Shown piece after piece: positions 20,661-29,275 of a stretch of DNA of 64,000 nt. Source of the stretch: Brachybacterium avium (GTDB taxonomy: Bacteria; Actinomycetota; Actinomycetes; Actinomycetales; Dermabacteraceae); the NCBI RefSeq assembly GCF_002216795.1, contig NZ_CP022316.1:3005205-3069204 (forward strand), read 5' to 3'. Both the position numbers and the translations under genes were made by a program. The notes under the pieces are model-generated. The model made no database searches. It was not told the origin of the DNA and saw only the letters and a program-made list of their open reading frames with translations. How positions within the stretch are numbered: position 1 is the first letter of the stretch; the number at the start of each line of letters is the position of its first letter.

Positions 20661-21611
20661 TCAGCGCCCGCTGACCAGCACCACCACGTGCCCCGTGGCA
20701 CCATCATCGGCGGCGCCCCAGCTACGGGCCTCCTCGCCGTGGACCGCCCGGTCCCAGACCCGCCCCTGATAGGACACCCGGACCACCCCGTCGTCCGCGG
20801 CGCGAGCGACCGCCCAGTTCGCGACCGCCCAGCCCAGCGCGGCATCGCCGCCGGGATCGATCACCAGTGCGGTCGCCCCGGCATCGGCGGACGGCTGCGG
20901 CAGCGTGCCGGAGGCGGCAGTCAGGGCCGAGGTGAGCCGACCGGAGTCGACGGCGCGCGGGAACTGCCGCAGCAGCTCGGAACGGACCTGCTCGGGGGAG
21001 ACGGTCGCCCCGACGGCAGCCAGGGTGCATACCAGATTCGGTCCGCTCTGTCCGGTCAGCGCCGAGGCGTACAGCCGTCCCTCGGTCTCGTGGTCCCGGT
21101 AGGCCTCCGGATGGCCGGAGCGCTGGACCTGCTGGGCCACATCGTTGATGTCCGCGCCCGTATAGCCGGGGATCCTCACCAGCTCGTCGTAGAACGCATT
21201 GGCGGAGTAGACGGGATCCTGGATCTGCTCCTCGGTGCCCCAGCCCTGGGAGGGGCGCTGCTGGAACAGGCCCAGGGAGTCGCGGTCCCCGTAGTCGATG
21301 TTCTGCAGCTGCGATTCCTGGTACGCGGTGGCCAGCGCGATCGAGGCCGCCCGCGGCGGCAGCTGCCGGTCCACGGCGATCGCGGTGATCAGCGCCGCGT
21401 TCGCGACCCGGTCGGTGCTGTAGCGATGGCTGGTCCCCAGCCCTGTCGCCACGCAGGTGCCCTCATGGGCGGGGGAGCCGTAGCGCTGCAGCGCGACGTA
21501 GCTGCCGCCGGCGATGGCCGAGAACAGCAGCACCAGGGTCAGGGGAACAGCGAGATGGCGAGCGAGGGAACGGCGTGATCCTCGTCCGCGCCGCCGCGCG
21601 CCTGCCGCCAC
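20661..21611 (-). CDS. Membrane-anchored or secreted protein with lysozyme-like (transglycosylase-type) fold signature
   Basis: This 316-residue protein begins with a basic stretch and one hydrophobic segment (LAVPLTLVLLFSAIAGGSYVAL), a signal anchor or uncleaved signal. The exported part contains ALATAYQESQLQN followed by DSLGLFQQRPSQGWG. That pairing of a catalytic-type glutamate with GLFQxRP resembles actinobacterial lytic-transglycosylase-like proteins. A peptidoglycan role is plausible but unproven. GTG start with AGAGGA 6 nt upstream. It begins 21 nt after the dapD stop on the same strand, so the two form a probable operon. Confidence 0.7.
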   Translation of the reverse strand: MAAGARRRGRGSRRSLARHLAVPLTLVLLFSAIAGGSYVALQRYGSPAHEGTCVATGLGTSHRYSTDRVANAALITAIAVDRQLPPRAASIALATAYQESQLQNIDYGDRDSLGLFQQRPSQGWGTEEQIQDPVYSANAFYDELVRIPGYTGADINDVAQQVQRSGHPEAYRDHETEGRLYASALTGQSGPNLVCTLAAVGATVSPEQVRSELLRQFPRAVDSGRLTSALTAASGTLPQPSADAGATALVIDPGGDAALGWAVANWAVARAADDGVVRVSYQGRVWDRAVHGEEARSWGAADDGATGHVVVLVSGR

Positions 21612-21632
21612 CTCGAGTCCTCTGCTCCGCTG

Positions 21633-22616
21633 TCAGTTCGCGTGCAGCGCGGCGTTGAGCTCGACGGTCTGTCCCTCGTGGGCCACCGCCTGGACTGCGC
21701 CGCTCAGCGAGTGGCGACGGAACAGCAGGTTCGCCACCCCGGAGAGGTCACGGGCCGTGACCACGTGAGGCCCCTCGGAGGCGGTGCCCGCCTCGCCGAT
21801 GAGCTCCACCTTGGTACCGGCGGTGACGTACAGGCCCGCCTCGACCACGCAGTCATCGCCCAGGGCGATGCCCACGCCGGCCTCGGCGCCCACCAGCGAG
21901 CGGCGGCCGATGCTCACCCGCTCGGTGCCGCCGCCGGAGAGGGTGCCCATCGTCGAGGCGCCGCCGCCGACATCGGAGCCGTCGCCCACGACCACGCCTT
22001 GCGAGATGCGGCCCTCGATCATCGAGGCGCCAAGGGTCCCGGCGTTGAAGTTCACGAAGCCCTCGTGCATGACGGTGGTGCCCTCGGCCAGGTGCGCACC
22101 CAGCCGGACCCGGTCCGCGTCACCGATGCGCACCCCGCCGGGCAGCACGTAGTCGACCATGCGCGGGAACCTGTCGACGCTGAACACGGTGGGGGTGCGT
22201 CCCGCTGCGATCAGGCGCAGACGGGTCTCCTCGAAGCCGGCGACGGCGCAGGGCCCCTGAGAGGTCCAGACCACGTTGGTGAGCTTTTCGAACAGACCCT
22301 CGAGGTTCTGCGCGTTGGGCCGGACCAGGCGGTGGGAGAGCAGGTGCAGGCGCAGGTAGGCATCGGCGGCATCGACCGGGGCATCAGCCAGCGAGATCGT
22401 GCGGACGACGACCTCCTGCGTGGTGCCCCGCACCTGGTCGGCCCGGGCGGCGGCGGTCAGCTGAGAGTGCAGCGGATGGCTCTCGATCTCGGAAGGAGCC
22501 TCGCCGAGCTGCGGGGAGGGATACCATGCATCGAGGACGGAGCCGTCGGCACCAAGGGTGGTGAGTGCGATGCCCCAGGCCTTCGTGGCAGGGGAGTCCG
22601 TTGTCGTCGTGGCCAT
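21633..22616 (-). CDS. dapD: 2,3,4,5-tetrahydropyridine-2,6-dicarboxylate N-succinyltransferase DapD
   Basis: This enzyme uses succinyl-CoA to succinylate tetrahydrodipicolinate, the step before DapC in the lysine/diaminopimelate pathway. The 327 residues match the actinobacterial-type DapD, with a C-terminal left-handed beta-helix built of hexapeptide repeats (VRIGDADRVRLGAHLAEGTT, GVVVGDGSDVGGGASTMG, GIALGDDCVVEAGLYV). The transcript is predicted to be leaderless. With dapC and dapE in the same window, three steps of the succinylase branch lie within about 10 kb. Confidence 0.95.
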   Translation of the reverse strand: MATTTTDSPATKAWGIALTTLGADGSVLDAWYPSPQLGEAPSEIESHPLHSQLTAAARADQVRGTTQEVVVRTISLADAPVDAADAYLRLHLLSHRLVRPNAQNLEGLFEKLTNVVWTSQGPCAVAGFEETRLRLIAAGRTPTVFSVDRFPRMVDYVLPGGVRIGDADRVRLGAHLAEGTTVMHEGFVNFNAGTLGASMIEGRISQGVVVGDGSDVGGGASTMGTLSGGGTERVSIGRRSLVGAEAGVGIALGDDCVVEAGLYVTAGTKVELIGEAGTASEGPHVVTARDLSGVANLLFRRHSLSGAVQAVAHEGQTVELNAALHAN

Positions 22617-22622
22617 GAGGCG

Positions 22623-22628
22623 AGTCTA
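22623..22628 (-). promoter_or_regulatory. Putative -10 element (TAGACT) for a leaderless dapD transcript
   Basis: On the minus strand TAGACT ends exactly 6 nt before the dapD ATG, so transcription should begin at the start codon. It is the same hexamer as the one placed ahead of typA. Confidence 0.45.
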
Positions 22629-22724
22629 CGAAGCCAGACGCGGCAGCGGCACCATCGGAGCGCCTGCCGGGGCCAACCCCACAGTGCGGCGGGGCCGCAC
22701 GGCGGAGCGGGGTGAGGCCCGGAG

Positions 22725-24017
22725 ATGACGGATGCCGCCGCCCCTGTCCCACTGCGTCGCAACCCCGAGTACCTGCGGTGGCTGGTCGGCGACCTCCTGC
22801 TGGATGCCGGCACCGGGATCGGAGCCTTCGCGTTCCCTCTGGTGACCTTCATGGTCACCGAGGACCTCGGCATCACGGGACTGGTCGCGCTGGTCCAGGG
22901 CCTCGGCGCGCTGGTCGGCCTGATCCCGGGCGGACTGCTGGCGGACCGCGTCGAACGGCGGCGCCTGCGGCTGCTGGCCGGGGTGATCGGCGCCGCCGTC
23001 CAGGCAGTGCTGGTCATCGTGCTGCTGACCGGGATGGCGGGGGCGGTGGTGCTGGCCGCCCTGGCGTTCGCCGACAGGTTCCGCGAGACGCTGCTGGGCA
23101 GCGCCTCCAACGCCATGCTCAAACAGATCGTGCCCACCACGCAGCTGCCCCGGGCGGTCTCGGTCAACCAGGGGCGCGAGGCCGCGGTGGAGATGGTCGC
23201 GGGCCCGGCCGGCGGCGCGCTGCTGGGCCTGTCGATCGTGTTCCCTCCGCTGGCCCAGCTGCTGGGCAACCTCGGCTCGGTCATCGCGACCCTCGGCATG
23301 CGGCGTCGGTACCACCCGCGGATCGTCGGCGCCAAGCGCACGAAAGTGGGGGAGGACATGCGCGAGGCGCTCGGCTGGATGGTCTCCCAGCCCCTGCGCC
23401 TGCAGATCCTCGCGATCGCGTCCGCGGTGAACCTCGGGGCCAACGGCCTGATCTTCGCGGTGCTGCTGAACCTCGCCTCGGACGGGGTCTCGGCGACCCG
23501 GATCGGCCTGCTGAACACGGTGCTGGCCGCGGCGATCCTGCTCGGCGCGGCCCTCGCGCCGCGCCTGGTGGACACGGTGCCGACGGGGATGCTCGCGATC
23601 GCTCCCGTCGTGGTGATGGCGCTGGTCGGGGTGTTCCTCGGCTTCGAGCCCGGCATGGTCTGGATCGGCGTGGCCTACGCCGTGCTAGGGGTCGGGATAC
23701 CGGCGACCAATGCCTCCAGCCAGGGATTCTTCACCCACATCACGCCCGTGTCGATGCAGGGGCGGGTCAGCTCGCTGATGCGGGTGGTCTCCTCGGCGCT
23801 GATGCCGCTGGCCCCGGCGGCGGCCGGCTGGGGGCTGGAGCTCGTGGGCGTCATGCCCACCATGCTCGTCTTCGCCTCCGTGCTGGCGCTCGGCGCCCTG
23901 GTGGGGATGCTGGGCCCTGACCTGCGCCGGATCCCCACCGCGCCGCGATGGGAGGCCCATGCCCGTCAGGAGGGGCTCGCGGTCGAGGAGGACGAGGAGC
24001 CGTCCTCCGAGCGCTGA
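22725..24017 (+). CDS. MFS transporter
   Basis: This 430-residue polytopic membrane protein of the major facilitator superfamily has about 12 hydrophobic segments. The motif A-like loop GGLLADRVERRRLRLLAG sits between helices 2 and 3. The second half begins after the cytoplasmic loop around residue 215. Helix content and DRVERRR resemble MFS_3/enterobactin-exporter-like proteins. Substrate is unknown and an efflux role is only a guess. The gene is divergent from dapD, with 108 bp between. Confidence 0.85.
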   Translation: MTDAAAPVPLRRNPEYLRWLVGDLLLDAGTGIGAFAFPLVTFMVTEDLGITGLVALVQGLGALVGLIPGGLLADRVERRRLRLLAGVIGAAVQAVLVIVLLTGMAGAVVLAALAFADRFRETLLGSASNAMLKQIVPTTQLPRAVSVNQGREAAVEMVAGPAGGALLGLSIVFPPLAQLLGNLGSVIATLGMRRRYHPRIVGAKRTKVGEDMREALGWMVSQPLRLQILAIASAVNLGANGLIFAVLLNLASDGVSATRIGLLNTVLAAAILLGAALAPRLVDTVPTGMLAIAPVVVMALVGVFLGFEPGMVWIGVAYAVLGVGIPATNASSQGFFTHITPVSMQGRVSSLMRVVSSALMPLAPAAAGWGLELVGVMPTMLVFASVLALGALVGMLGPDLRRIPTAPRWEAHARQEGLAVEEDEEPSSER

Positions 24018-24038
24018 GCGTCGCGGAGCCCGCCCCGC

Positions 24039-24947
24039 TCACACCGCGGGCGGCTCCTCCACCTGCGGCGCGGGCCCGATCCACTCCGCCGCCCGGTACC
24101 GGCGCACGATCTGCCGGAGCCGCCGGGAGCGCAGGTAGATGATCAGCACCGCTGCCACCAGTGCGGCGGCGCCGCCGCCGAGCAGCCACGGCGACCAGTG
24201 CGAGACCCCACCGACATCACCCAGCATCGGGGAGATCAGCAGCAGCGCGGCCCCGGCCACGATCATGAGCACCCCGGCAGCCACCAGCAGCGCCGGTCCG
24301 AGGGCGCGTGCGATGGCCGGTCCCGCCGACTCGCCCTGCAGCGGGCGTTGCAGCGGCAGCCCGCGGCCGAGCTGCCCCGGCCGGGAGGCCGCCCAGCCCA
24401 GTAGGAGATGATCGCGTCGCCTCGTCGCCACCGTGCCCACCAGCGCCGCCAGCAGCCCGGCCACGAGCGCGACCACCAGCAGCGTCAGCCCCTGCTCCGG
24501 GACACGCTCGGCGAGCCCGGCCGACTCGGAGCGGATGCTCAGGACCACCATGATGACGACTGCCGTGAACGCCACCAGCAGCAGCACCGCCTCGACCAGG
24601 CGCAGCGGGAGCTGTCGCGCGCGCTGCTCCGCCTGCGCGGCGGATTCCAGCTCGTCGGCCACCGGATCAGCGCCCTCCTCGAGCACCACGCGGCGCTCGT
24701 CCGCCAGGCGCTGGGCGAACTCCTCGGTGCTGGGGCCGGAGCGCAGGGACGGGGCGTACTGCGCGCGCTGCGTCGCGGTGAGCCAGGTCGTCATCACCAG
24801 TGCATCGGCGGAGGCACGCTCCTCGGGCAGCAGATCGGCGTTCACGATCGCGCGCAGCTTCGCCGCCTGGCGCCCGCCGAACAGTCCCGGAGGCGTCGAG
24901 GGGCCGCTGGGCGGGAGATGTCTGGGCGACGGCGCGGGAGTCGACAT
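24039..24947 (-). CDS. Polytopic membrane protein, function unknown
   Basis: This 302-residue protein has a soluble N-terminal part rich in charged residues (RAIVNADLLPEERASADALV, TEEFAQRLADERRVVLEEG). Four membrane helices follow, around LRLVEAVLLLVAFTAVVIMVV, LTLLVVALVAGLLAALVG, ALLVAAGVLMIVAGAALLL and LLGGGAAALVAAVLIIYL, then a basic C-terminal tail. No motif of a known enzyme or transporter is recognised. It is convergent with the MFS gene, 21 bp away. Confidence 0.65.
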   Translation of the reverse strand: MSTPAPSPRHLPPSGPSTPPGLFGGRQAAKLRAIVNADLLPEERASADALVMTTWLTATQRAQYAPSLRSGPSTEEFAQRLADERRVVLEEGADPVADELESAAQAEQRARQLPLRLVEAVLLLVAFTAVVIMVVLSIRSESAGLAERVPEQGLTLLVVALVAGLLAALVGTVATRRRDHLLLGWAASRPGQLGRGLPLQRPLQGESAGPAIARALGPALLVAAGVLMIVAGAALLLISPMLGDVGGVSHWSPWLLGGGAAALVAAVLIIYLRSRRLRQIVRRYRAAEWIGPAPQVEEPPAV

Positions 24948-25037
24948 GGCGTCATCGTCCCAGATCGGTGGGGGCGGTGTGGACGCGGCCGCGCGAACAC
25001 GTGCGGCAACAGGTGGAGGTCACGCCATACTGGAGCG

Positions 25038-26798
25038 ATGACCGCAGCCGCCGAGCCCCTCCGCACCGTCGCCGTCGTCGGGGCAGGGCCGCGGGGCACG
25101 GCGATCATCGAACGACTGGTGGCGGCGTCGAACGGCCCGAACTGGCGGGGCGGCCTCACGGTGCATCTGATCGACCCCCTGGTCGGCCGCGGTGGTGCCG
25201 TCTGGCGGCACGACCAGTCCGAGGTGCTGCTGATGAACACCACCACCTGCCAGACCACGATGTACCCCGATGAGTCCTGCCATGCGCTGCTGCCCGCGCC
25301 GCGCACGGAGACCCTCGCCGACCATCTGGCAGGGGAGGGGCTCGCCCCCACCGACTTCGCCTCCCGTGCCGCGCACGGCCGCTATCTGGCCCACGTGCTG
25401 GAGACGGCGCGGCGCGACGCCGATCCGGCCCGGCTGCGGATCGTCGAGCACGCCGCCGAGGCCGTCGACGTCACCGGCGGGGCCGACGGTCCGCAGCGGG
25501 TCCGGCTGAGCGACGGGCGGGTGCTGCGCGCCGATGCCCTCGCGCTCGCACTCGGGCATCTGCCCACCGCGCTCGGCCCCCGCTCGCAGCAGCTCGCCGA
25601 CGCCGCTGCCCGACATGGCCTGGTCCATATCGGGCCCGCGAACCCGCTCGAGGTGGACTACGCCTCGCTGCTGGGACGGGAGGCCGTGGCGGTCCAGGGC
25701 CTGGGGCTGAACTTCTACGACGCGATCGGGATGCTCACCGAGGCGGCAGGCGGGTGCTTCGCGCCCGACGCCTCCGCCCCCTCCGGCCTGCGCTACCTGC
25801 CCGGCGGCGGGGAGCCGCACCTGGTGGTCGGCTCCCGCTCCGGCATGGTCTACCGGCCCAAACCCGATCTCGGGGACTGGATGCCCGAGCCGTACCTCCC
25901 CGAGGTGCTCACGGGGGAGCGGGTGCTCGAGCTCGCGGTCCGCGCCGCGGGGGTGGACCACGAGCGCGACGTGATGCCGCTGATGTTCGCCGAGCTGCGC
26001 CGGGCGCTGCGGGGCGGAGGATTCCCCGAGCTCGCCGACGACCAGCTCCTGCTCACACTGCTGTTCCCCTTCGGCCGCCGCGGCGGGGAGAGCCCGGTGC
26101 CGCCGCGGAGCACCCGTGACGTGCTGCGCGAGGCGCTGCGGGCCGCGACCGAGCCCGACCCGGCCTGGGTGCTGATCTACCGGGTGCTCATCGCCCTGCG
26201 GATCCAGGTGGGTCGCCTCACCGACCTCGGTGCCTACACCACGGAGTCCGTGCGCCAGGACATCGACGGCCACCTGCGCAACGCCTTCGCCTCCTGGGCC
26301 TCGGGCCCGCCGGTGCTGCGCGTGCGGCAGGTGCTCGCGCTCCAGGAGGCGGGGCTGTTGGAGTTCACGGGTCCGCGGATGCACGTGGACATCGACGACG
26401 AGGCCGGCCGCTTCGCCGTCCACGGCGCGGAAGAGCGGATCACGCTGTGCGACGGGGTGCTCGAGGCGCATCTGCCGCCGGTGGACCTGCCCGCCTATCG
26501 CAGCGCCCTGCTGGGCGCCTGGCGCGAGCGCGGCGAGGTGCAGAAGGACTCCTGGGCCTCGCGCGGCACGAGGCGACGGATGCTCACCGGCTCCATCGCG
26601 GTCGATGGCCTGTACGCGCCGGTCGGGACCGACGGCACCGTCTACGAGCGTCGGCTGCTGGTCGGCGTGCCGGTGAGCACGGCGCAGCCGGGCTCCTCGA
26701 TCACCGCAGAACCAGGCACCTCCCCGCAGCTGCTGCGGCACGCCGAGGCGGTCGCTCTGCGCCTGGCCCGTGCCGGAGGCGCGCTGTCCGGGGAATGA
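25038..26798 (+). CDS. FAD/NAD(P)-binding protein (NAD_binding_9 type)
   Basis: This 586-residue cytoplasmic protein starts with a dinucleotide-binding motif (TVAVVGAGPRGTAIIERL) and has the second family block LMNTTTCQTTMYPDES. A downstream ADALALALGHLPTAL marks the end of the flavin-binding region. The ATG at 25038 was chosen because the nucleotide-binding motif follows within about 10 residues. The frame is open upstream but non-conserved. Members of this family are often encoded near biosynthetic or siderophore genes, but no such context is present here. The reaction is unknown. Confidence 0.75.
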   Translation: MTAAAEPLRTVAVVGAGPRGTAIIERLVAASNGPNWRGGLTVHLIDPLVGRGGAVWRHDQSEVLLMNTTTCQTTMYPDESCHALLPAPRTETLADHLAGEGLAPTDFASRAAHGRYLAHVLETARRDADPARLRIVEHAAEAVDVTGGADGPQRVRLSDGRVLRADALALALGHLPTALGPRSQQLADAAARHGLVHIGPANPLEVDYASLLGREAVAVQGLGLNFYDAIGMLTEAAGGCFAPDASAPSGLRYLPGGGEPHLVVGSRSGMVYRPKPDLGDWMPEPYLPEVLTGERVLELAVRAAGVDHERDVMPLMFAELRRALRGGGFPELADDQLLLTLLFPFGRRGGESPVPPRSTRDVLREALRAATEPDPAWVLIYRVLIALRIQVGRLTDLGAYTTESVRQDIDGHLRNAFASWASGPPVLRVRQVLALQEAGLLEFTGPRMHVDIDDEAGRFAVHGAEERITLCDGVLEAHLPPVDLPAYRSALLGAWRERGEVQKDSWASRGTRRRMLTGSIAVDGLYAPVGTDGTVYERRLLVGVPVSTAQPGSSITAEPGTSPQLLRHAEAVALRLARAGGALSGE

Positions 26799-26849
26799 GT
26801 GCTCGCTGAGCGCGGCAGGGTCGATCCCGCGCCGCCCGGACGTGGCACG

Positions 26850-27962
26850 ATGACGGCCATGAGCAAGCAGACGGCCCCGGTCCTCGATCCCCACGCCGAT
26901 ATCGCCCGGCTCACTGCGGCGATCGTCGACATCGAGTCCGTCTCCGGGAACGAGCAGGCGCTCGCCGATGCGGTCGAGCAGGCGCTGCGCGAGCACGCCG
27001 GTCACCTCGAGGTGCTCCGCGACGGGGACACCGTGATCGCGCGCACCGACCGGGGGCTTGCCCAGCGGGTGCTGCTGGCCGGGCACCTGGACACCGTCCC
27101 GGTCGCGGACAACCTCCCCTGCGCCCGCCGTCTAAGGGAGGGCCGCGAGGAGCTGGTGGGGCGCGGCACCTGCGATATGAAGGGCGGCCTCGCGGTGTTC
27201 CTCAAGCTCGCCGTCGAGGCCTCGGCCGCGCCCGTGGATCTCACCTGGATCTTCTACGACCACGAGGAGGTGGCCGCGGCGGACAACGCCCTCACTCGGA
27301 TCGCCGCTGAGCATCCCGAGCTTCTCGAGGCGGATTTCGCGATCCTCGGCGAGCCGACCTCCGCCGGTGTCGAGGGCGGCTGCAAGGGCACCATGAAGCT
27401 CGAGGTCACCGCTCGGGGCCTCGCCGCGCATTCGGCCCGCGACTGGGTGGGGGACAACGCGATCCACCGCCTCGCACCGGTGCTCGAGCGGGTCGCGGCC
27501 CACGAGGCCCGTCGCGCCGTGATCGACGGGCTCGAGTACCGCGAATGCCTCAACGTGGTCTCGATCGCGGGAGGCATCGCCGGGAACGTGATCCCCGATC
27601 GGGCCACTGCGCTGCTGAACTACCGCTTCGCACCGGATACCTCCGTCGCCCGGGCGGAGGCGCACGTGCGCGAGCTCCTGACCGGTCTCGAGCTGGAGAT
27701 CGACGTGGTCGACTCCTCCGGCGGCGCGCTGCCCGGCCTGGACAACGCCGCGGCCCGCGGCTTCCTCGCCGCGCTGGGGGAGGGCGTCACGGTGGCGGCG
27801 AAGCAGGGCTGGACCGATGTGGCCCGCTTCTCGGCGCTGGGCACCCCGGCCGTGAACTTCGGTCCCGGGGATCCGCTGCTCGCCCACACCGATGATGAGC
27901 ACGTACCGCTGGAGGATCTCGAGATCGCGCTGGCAGGGCTGCGCCGATTCCTGTCGGCCTGA
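26850..27962 (+). CDS. dapE: Succinyl-diaminopimelate desuccinylase DapE
   Basis: This M20-family zinc hydrolase removes succinate from N-succinyl-LL-diaminopimelate, following the DapC step. Metal-site motifs are visible: LAGHLDTVPV (His and bridging region), GTCDMKGGLAVFLKL (Asp), DHEEVAA (catalytic Glu pair) and GEPTSAGVEGGCKGTMKLEV. The chain is about 370 residues, as expected. The start is either the ATG at 26850 (MTAMSKQ) or at 26859. Neither has a clear ribosome site, and I took the longer. It is followed by the LOG-family gene 16 nt downstream. Confidence 0.93.
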   Translation: MTAMSKQTAPVLDPHADIARLTAAIVDIESVSGNEQALADAVEQALREHAGHLEVLRDGDTVIARTDRGLAQRVLLAGHLDTVPVADNLPCARRLREGREELVGRGTCDMKGGLAVFLKLAVEASAAPVDLTWIFYDHEEVAAADNALTRIAAEHPELLEADFAILGEPTSAGVEGGCKGTMKLEVTARGLAAHSARDWVGDNAIHRLAPVLERVAAHEARRAVIDGLEYRECLNVVSIAGGIAGNVIPDRATALLNYRFAPDTSVARAEAHVRELLTGLELEIDVVDSSGGALPGLDNAAARGFLAALGEGVTVAAKQGWTDVARFSALGTPAVNFGPGDPLLAHTDDEHVPLEDLEIALAGLRRFLSA

Positions 27963-27966
27963 GCGC

Positions 27967-27972
27967 TACGCT
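27967..27972 (+). promoter_or_regulatory. Putative -10 element (TACGCT) for a leaderless transcript
   Basis: TACGCT ends 6 nt before the ATG of the LOG-family gene and overlaps the short gap after dapE. It would allow this gene to be expressed apart from dapE. Confidence 0.4.
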
Positions 27973-27978
27973 CGGTCC

Positions 27979-28728
27979 ATGACGCCTGAGGAACGAGACC
28001 ACCACCGCAAGGGCCCGATCACGCTGCGCGGCGCCCAGCTGCCCGACCGCACCACCGACCAGCGCCTGCTGGAGGAGGACGGCGAGACGGACTGGGTCCA
28101 TGCGGACCCGTGGCGGGTGCTGCGCATCCAGTCCGAGTTCATCGAGGGCTTCGGTGCGCTCGCCGAGCTCGGGCCGGCGATCTCGATCTTCGGCTCCGCC
28201 CGACTGGGTGCGGACAGCGCCCACTACGAAAGCGCGGTGGAGATCGCCCGCGGTGTGGTGGAGATGGGTTACGCGGTCATCACCGGCGGCGGTCCCGGGA
28301 TCATGGAAGCCGGCAATCGCGGTGCCCAGGAGGCCGGTGGTGTCTCCGTCGGGCTCGGCATCGAGCTGCCCCACGAGCAGGGGCTGAACAAGCATGTCGA
28401 CCTCGGGGTCGACTTCCGGTACTTCTTCGTGCGCAAGACGATGTTCGTGAAGTACTCCAGCGGCTTCGTGGTGATGCCCGGCGGCTTCGGCACCTTCGAC
28501 GAGCTCTTCGAGGCGCTGTGCCTGATGCAGACCCACAAGATCGACCTGTTCCCGGTGGTGCTGGTGGGGCGTGACTACTGGCAGGGCCTGCTGGACTGGC
28601 TGCGCACCACGGTGGTCGAGGGCGGGATGGTGAAACCGCTGGACATCGATCTGATGCGCGTGGTCGACACCCCGCAGGAGGCGCTGGAGATGCTGCGGAA
28701 GTACGCCCGGAAGGCACCCGTCTCGTGA
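27979..28728 (+). CDS. LOG family protein (TIGR00730, cytokinin phosphoribohydrolase-like)
   Basis: This 249-residue Rossmann-fold protein belongs to the LOG family, which hydrolyses nucleoside 5'-monophosphates at the N-glycosidic bond in characterised members. The two signatures are GGGPGIMEAGNRGAQEAGG and PGGFGTFDELFEAL, and the latter gives the conserved active-site Arg/Glu region. The ATG at 27979 has a -10-like box just upstream and no ribosome site, consistent with leaderless translation. The order dapE - LOG - DUF3117 follows the Rv1202-Rv1205-Rv1211 arrangement in mycobacteria. Confidence 0.88.
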   Translation: MTPEERDHHRKGPITLRGAQLPDRTTDQRLLEEDGETDWVHADPWRVLRIQSEFIEGFGALAELGPAISIFGSARLGADSAHYESAVEIARGVVEMGYAVITGGGPGIMEAGNRGAQEAGGVSVGLGIELPHEQGLNKHVDLGVDFRYFFVRKTMFVKYSSGFVVMPGGFGTFDELFEALCLMQTHKIDLFPVVLVGRDYWQGLLDWLRTTVVEGGMVKPLDIDLMRVVDTPQEALEMLRKYARKAPVS

Positions 28729-28777
28729 GTGCCGTCGGTCGACGAACTGCGAGGGACGAGTGGGAGGAGATCGACTC

Positions 28778-28939
28778 ATGAGCGCAGTCGGACCGATCGT
28801 GATCCTCCTGCTGCTGGTCGCACTGCTGGTCGGAGCGCTGATGGTGGGGGTCGCGACGGGCAGGATCGGCGGCGGGATAGACCTCCCGGACAGGCCCCCA
28901 CGAGCCCGACGTGCGCGCCGGTCCCCAGACCTGAGATAA
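28778..28939 (+). CDS. 53-residue single-pass membrane protein
   Basis: This short ORF is translated from the ATG at 28778 with a strong ribosome site (GGGAGGAG) 7 nt upstream. It has one membrane helix (IVILLLLVALLVGALMVGVA) followed by TGRIGGG and an Arg/Pro-rich tail. The segment helix-xxxGRIGGG matches the N-terminus of the DivIVA-domain membrane proteins usually found between the LOG gene and DUF3117 in actinobacteria. The DivIVA-like coiled part is absent. It may be a shortened relative. Function is unknown. Confidence 0.65.
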   Translation: MSAVGPIVILLLLVALLVGALMVGVATGRIGGGIDLPDRPPRARRARRSPDLR

Positions 28940-28940
28940 T
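28935..28940 (+). promoter_or_regulatory. Putative -10 element (GATAAT) for the DUF3117 gene
   Basis: GATAAT is close to the TATAAT consensus and overlaps the stop codon of the small membrane protein gene. A start near 28947 would give a leader of about 70 nt with the AAGGAGG ribosome site before the DUF3117 ATG. Confidence 0.45.
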
Positions 28941-29015
28941 GGCCACCGTACGCGCATTGTCCGAGGCCCCGTCCGGGGGTGCCACGCAAGGGCAGTGACA
29001 CATCAAGGAGGCACG

Positions 29016-29183
29016 ATGGCTGCTATGAAGCCGCGCACCGGTGACGGTCCGCTCGAGGTCGTGGAGGAGGGTCGCAGCATCATCATGCGGGTCCCGCTCG
29101 AAGGAGGCGGCCGCCTGGTCGTCGAGATCGCCGCATCGGAAGCCGTGGAGCTGCGAGACGCCCTGGAGGGTGTCATCAAGTAG
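29016..29183 (+). CDS. DUF3117 domain-containing protein
   Basis: This 55-residue protein is of a strongly conserved actinobacterial family (Rv1211-like): MAAMKPRTGDGPLEV at the N-terminus, then IIMRVPLEGGGRLVVEI and the C-terminal ELRDALEGVIK. Length and sequence fit the family throughout. It has a perfect AAGGAGG ribosome site 5 nt from the ATG. Its function is not established. A strong hairpin follows 15 nt after the stop, so it ends its transcription unit. Confidence 0.93.
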   Translation: MAAMKPRTGDGPLEVVEEGRSIIMRVPLEGGGRLVVEIAASEAVELRDALEGVIK

Positions 29184-29198
29184 CAGATCACCAGCCCA

Positions 29199-29237
29199 GA
29201 CCTCAGCCCCGCACCCTGTTGGTGCGGGGCTGAGGTC
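29199..29237. terminator. Strong hairpin terminator after DUF3117
   Basis: This is a perfect 17-bp stem: GACCTCAGCCCCGCACC (29199-29215), loop CTGTT, GGTGCGGGGCTGAGGTC (29221-29237). It lies between convergent genes and can serve both strands. No T-tract follows. Confidence 0.85.
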
Positions 29238-29275
29238 ATCTCCGGGCCGGTCGCCGGCCGCGCTCTATCGGGCGG

